Shown: piece after piece, positions 15,201-15,631 of the stretch
How the letters are laid out: each line of letters opens with the position of its first letter
Position numbering within the stretch: position 1 is the stretch's first letter
Assembly: GCA_900757715.1 (NCBI GenBank)
Contig: CAAEOZ010000033.1
Coordinates: 1 to 15,631 of the forward strand
Source of the DNA: an uncultured Veillonella sp.
GTDB taxonomy: Bacteria > Bacillota > Negativicutes > Veillonellales > Veillonellaceae
Direction: 5' to 3'
DNA: 15,631 nucleotides
Notes under the pieces: generated by a model
The model's input: only the letters and a program-made list of their open reading frames with translations
Told to the model about the DNA's origin: nothing
The model's database searches: none
Program-made: the position numbers and the translations under genes

Positions 15201-15631
15201 CAGGTGATGTGAAATTCAATGTTAAAGGTGAGAACGGTCTTACTACTGTTGCTAATGGCGACGATGTGACTGTTAAACTTGATGACACGACTAAAGGCAA
15301 AATCGATAATGCAGCTGATCGAGACTTGAGCAATTTGACACCTGACGGTAAGCAACAAGTTAAGGATTTAGCAGCATGGAACGTAGTCGCTAATAATGAA
15401 ACGGCTGAAAAGGTTGAAGGTGGTAACACTGTTAAATTCATCAATGGTGATAATATTTCCATTACTCAAAATGGTAAAGACTTCACCGTTTCCACTAAAA
15501 AAGACGTAACCTTTGATACGGTAACCGCTAACCAAACGATTACAGCTCCAAAAGTGAAAGCGACAACTGGTGTTGAAACACCTCAAGTAACAGGCTTGAC
15601 TAACACTACATGGGTTCCAGGTCAAACACAA
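12278..15631 (+). CDS. Trimeric autotransporter adhesin, N-terminal 1118 codons; 3' end outside window
   Basis: The frame runs from ATG 12278 (AGGAG at 12268-12272) to the right edge without a stop. It starts with an extended signal peptide region (MNKIFKVVWSKSKNCYVVVS, residues 1-20) and a hydrophobic stretch KKKIVVAAILAALAM, with likely signal peptidase cleavage near ISMAA (residues 48-52). The passenger has a YadA-type head of repeats around AIAIG (about 62-260), a neck VAPGEVSATSTDAINGSQL (310-328), a second short head (SIAIGPNAA, SVAVGDGA, GVAIGSKS; about 358-435), a second neck (AAGTADTDAVNVAQLK, about 448-463), then stalk: a third linker VADGVADKDAVNVSQLK, Asn-centred coiled coils and two copies of a 273-residue module. 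The anchor must lie beyond the window. The protein is a surface fibre like that of the gene at the left edge and shares stalk modules with it. Confidence 0.94.
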   Translation, partial: MNKIFKVVWSKSKNCYVVVSEFAKNNSGKKKIVVAAILAALAMTNASISMAANTLPTKLHATAVGLGDGASVTGDKAVGFGQNAAAAGGYSIAIGSNSSTSVNSPQGIAIGGGNTANEGARVIGEQAIAIGGNTIAQGNSSIVIGGDDVVKADGIKVVYTTNNGENKTGDLRSAVQSLTGFDMRNPLYTAATAGESGITLGMKGQSGNVGIAIGTGANAKDRLAGTSTGASGQANDDVTNAIAIGTGARANRDNAIAIGGGSNTDVGGTKQSSYTLPNNVVASWAGGDKTLPGDVVSFGSKGYERQLKHVAPGEVSATSTDAINGSQLSAIVDQIAYKYISIKSSDVANKDNTGATATNSIAIGPNAATDASASHSVAVGDGARGKVVDGVAIGSKSTADIASGVAGYNINASRTDVYAGLSGATLTSKLGGVAVGTTNQTRQINYVAAGTADTDAVNVAQLKSVNLAFTGDSGTGDVNLANSKLAVNGDNTYITTTANGKKITVSGKKQDITVANGSATASTGMADSANVANAINQAIDQNKYGWNLSANGEATPVAVEKGNTVDFSGDDNVTVARNDKKISVTLKKDLSKLNSVSFNNAGGNETVKIDGDKGINAGNLKVTNVADGVADKDAVNVSQLKKVDDKAEANKTAIDTNKTAIAKNAGDIATNKANIDKNTTAIARKISLGGNSGSTDEKSLSTGDVKFNVKGENGLTTVANGDDVTVKLDDATKGKVDNAADRDLSNLTPDGKQQVKDLAAWNVVANNETAEKVEGGNTVKFIDGDNISITQNGKDFTVSTKKDVTFDTVTATQTITAPKVKATTGVETPQVTGLTNTAWVPGQTQPVSGRGATEDQLKKVDDQVAENKANIADNTDKIGKNADAIADNKQKIADNKTAIDKNAGDIATNKTDIATNKDNIAANKQKITDNKTAIDKNVGDIASNKANIAQNTTAIARKISLGGNSGSTDEKSLSTGDVKFNVKGENGLTTVANGDDVTVKLDDTTKGKIDNAADRDLSNLTPDGKQQVKDLAAWNVVANNETAEKVEGGNTVKFINGDNISITQNGKDFTVSTKKDVTFDTVTANQTITAPKVKATTGVETPQVTGLTNTTWVPGQTQ
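14246..15631 (+). repeat. 819-bp in-frame tandem repeat in adhesin stalk
   Basis: Unit 1 spans 14246-15064 and unit 2 starts at 15065 and is cut by the window edge. The offset is exactly 819 bp (273 codons) at both ends of the comparison: ATCGCTCGTA at 14321 and 15140, and GGTCAAACACAA ending at 14812 and 15631. Protein identity is close to complete over the module (KISLGGNSGSTDEKSLSTGD and onward), while many third codon positions differ, so the copies are kept by selection and not fresh duplicates. More units may follow to the right. Confidence 0.92.
14867..15139 (+). repeat. Thirteen consecutive Asn-core coiled-coil heptads
   Basis: Exactly 273 nt encode 13 heptads, each with V or I first and Asn fourth, for example VAENKAN, IADNTDK, IGKNADA, IDKNAGD, IATNKTD and IAQNTTA, running into IARK. 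Every d position of the trimeric coil is Asn. A shorter version of four such heptads stands at 14237-14320. Confidence 0.85.

Noticed and set aside
1..15631. Mobile element or phage origin for the block between the adhesins
   Set aside because: No transposase, integrase, target-site duplication or terminal inverted repeats are visible; the adhesin repeats are coding homology.

Overview
The window looks like chromosomal DNA of a Veillonella species (Negativicutes, outer-membrane-bearing Firmicutes). The evidence is the combination of two long trimeric autotransporter adhesins with YadA-type outer-membrane anchor and ESPR signal sequence, Firmicute-style regulation (TPP riboswitch attenuator, strong AGGAGG ribosome binding sites) and moderately low GC. 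The genus is an inference from gene content; no 16S or database match was available. All recognisable genes are on the + strand. I see no tRNA, rRNA, CRISPR array, transposase or phage gene.

Layout. (1) 1-3180: the C-terminal 1059 codons of a trimeric autotransporter adhesin, entering from the left edge and ending in a YadA-type barrel plus an unusual C-terminal coiled coil, followed by a strong terminator. (2) 3474-5627: clpL, a two-AAA+ HSP100 chaperone of the short ClpL type best known from lactic acid bacteria, behind a promoter overlapped by three CtsR-like heptads. (3) 5659-7543: a thiamine block with promoter, TPP riboswitch and terminator/antiterminator, thiC, and a ThiS-like gene lacking the functional Gly-Gly tail. 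(4) 7567-11684: a 5-oxoproline (pyroglutamate) utilisation operon, pxpA, an NRAMP-like permease, pxpB and pxpC, with promoter candidates upstream of pxpA and of the permease, an intra-operon hairpin, and a terminator. (5) 11685-12277: an AT-rich gene-free region with promoter candidates and a CRP/FNR-like palindrome. (6) 12278-15631: the first 1118 codons of a second trimeric autotransporter adhesin, open at the right edge.

How the parts fit. The two adhesins share stalk modules and form direct repeats about 14 kb apart, enclosing a housekeeping/metabolic block: stress chaperone, thiamine pyrimidine synthesis and ATP-dependent ring opening of 5-oxoproline to glutamate, probably with its own importer. 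The less ordinary signals are the periplasmic coiled-coil tail of the first adhesin, the runs of Asn-centred heptads in the stalks, the 819-bp in-frame tandem repeat of the second adhesin, the ThiS-like protein without its reactive tail, the phased TAAGTAT repeats at the permease promoter, and the phased TTTGACY heptads at the clpL promoter. None of these proves a new system; each is listed with a test.
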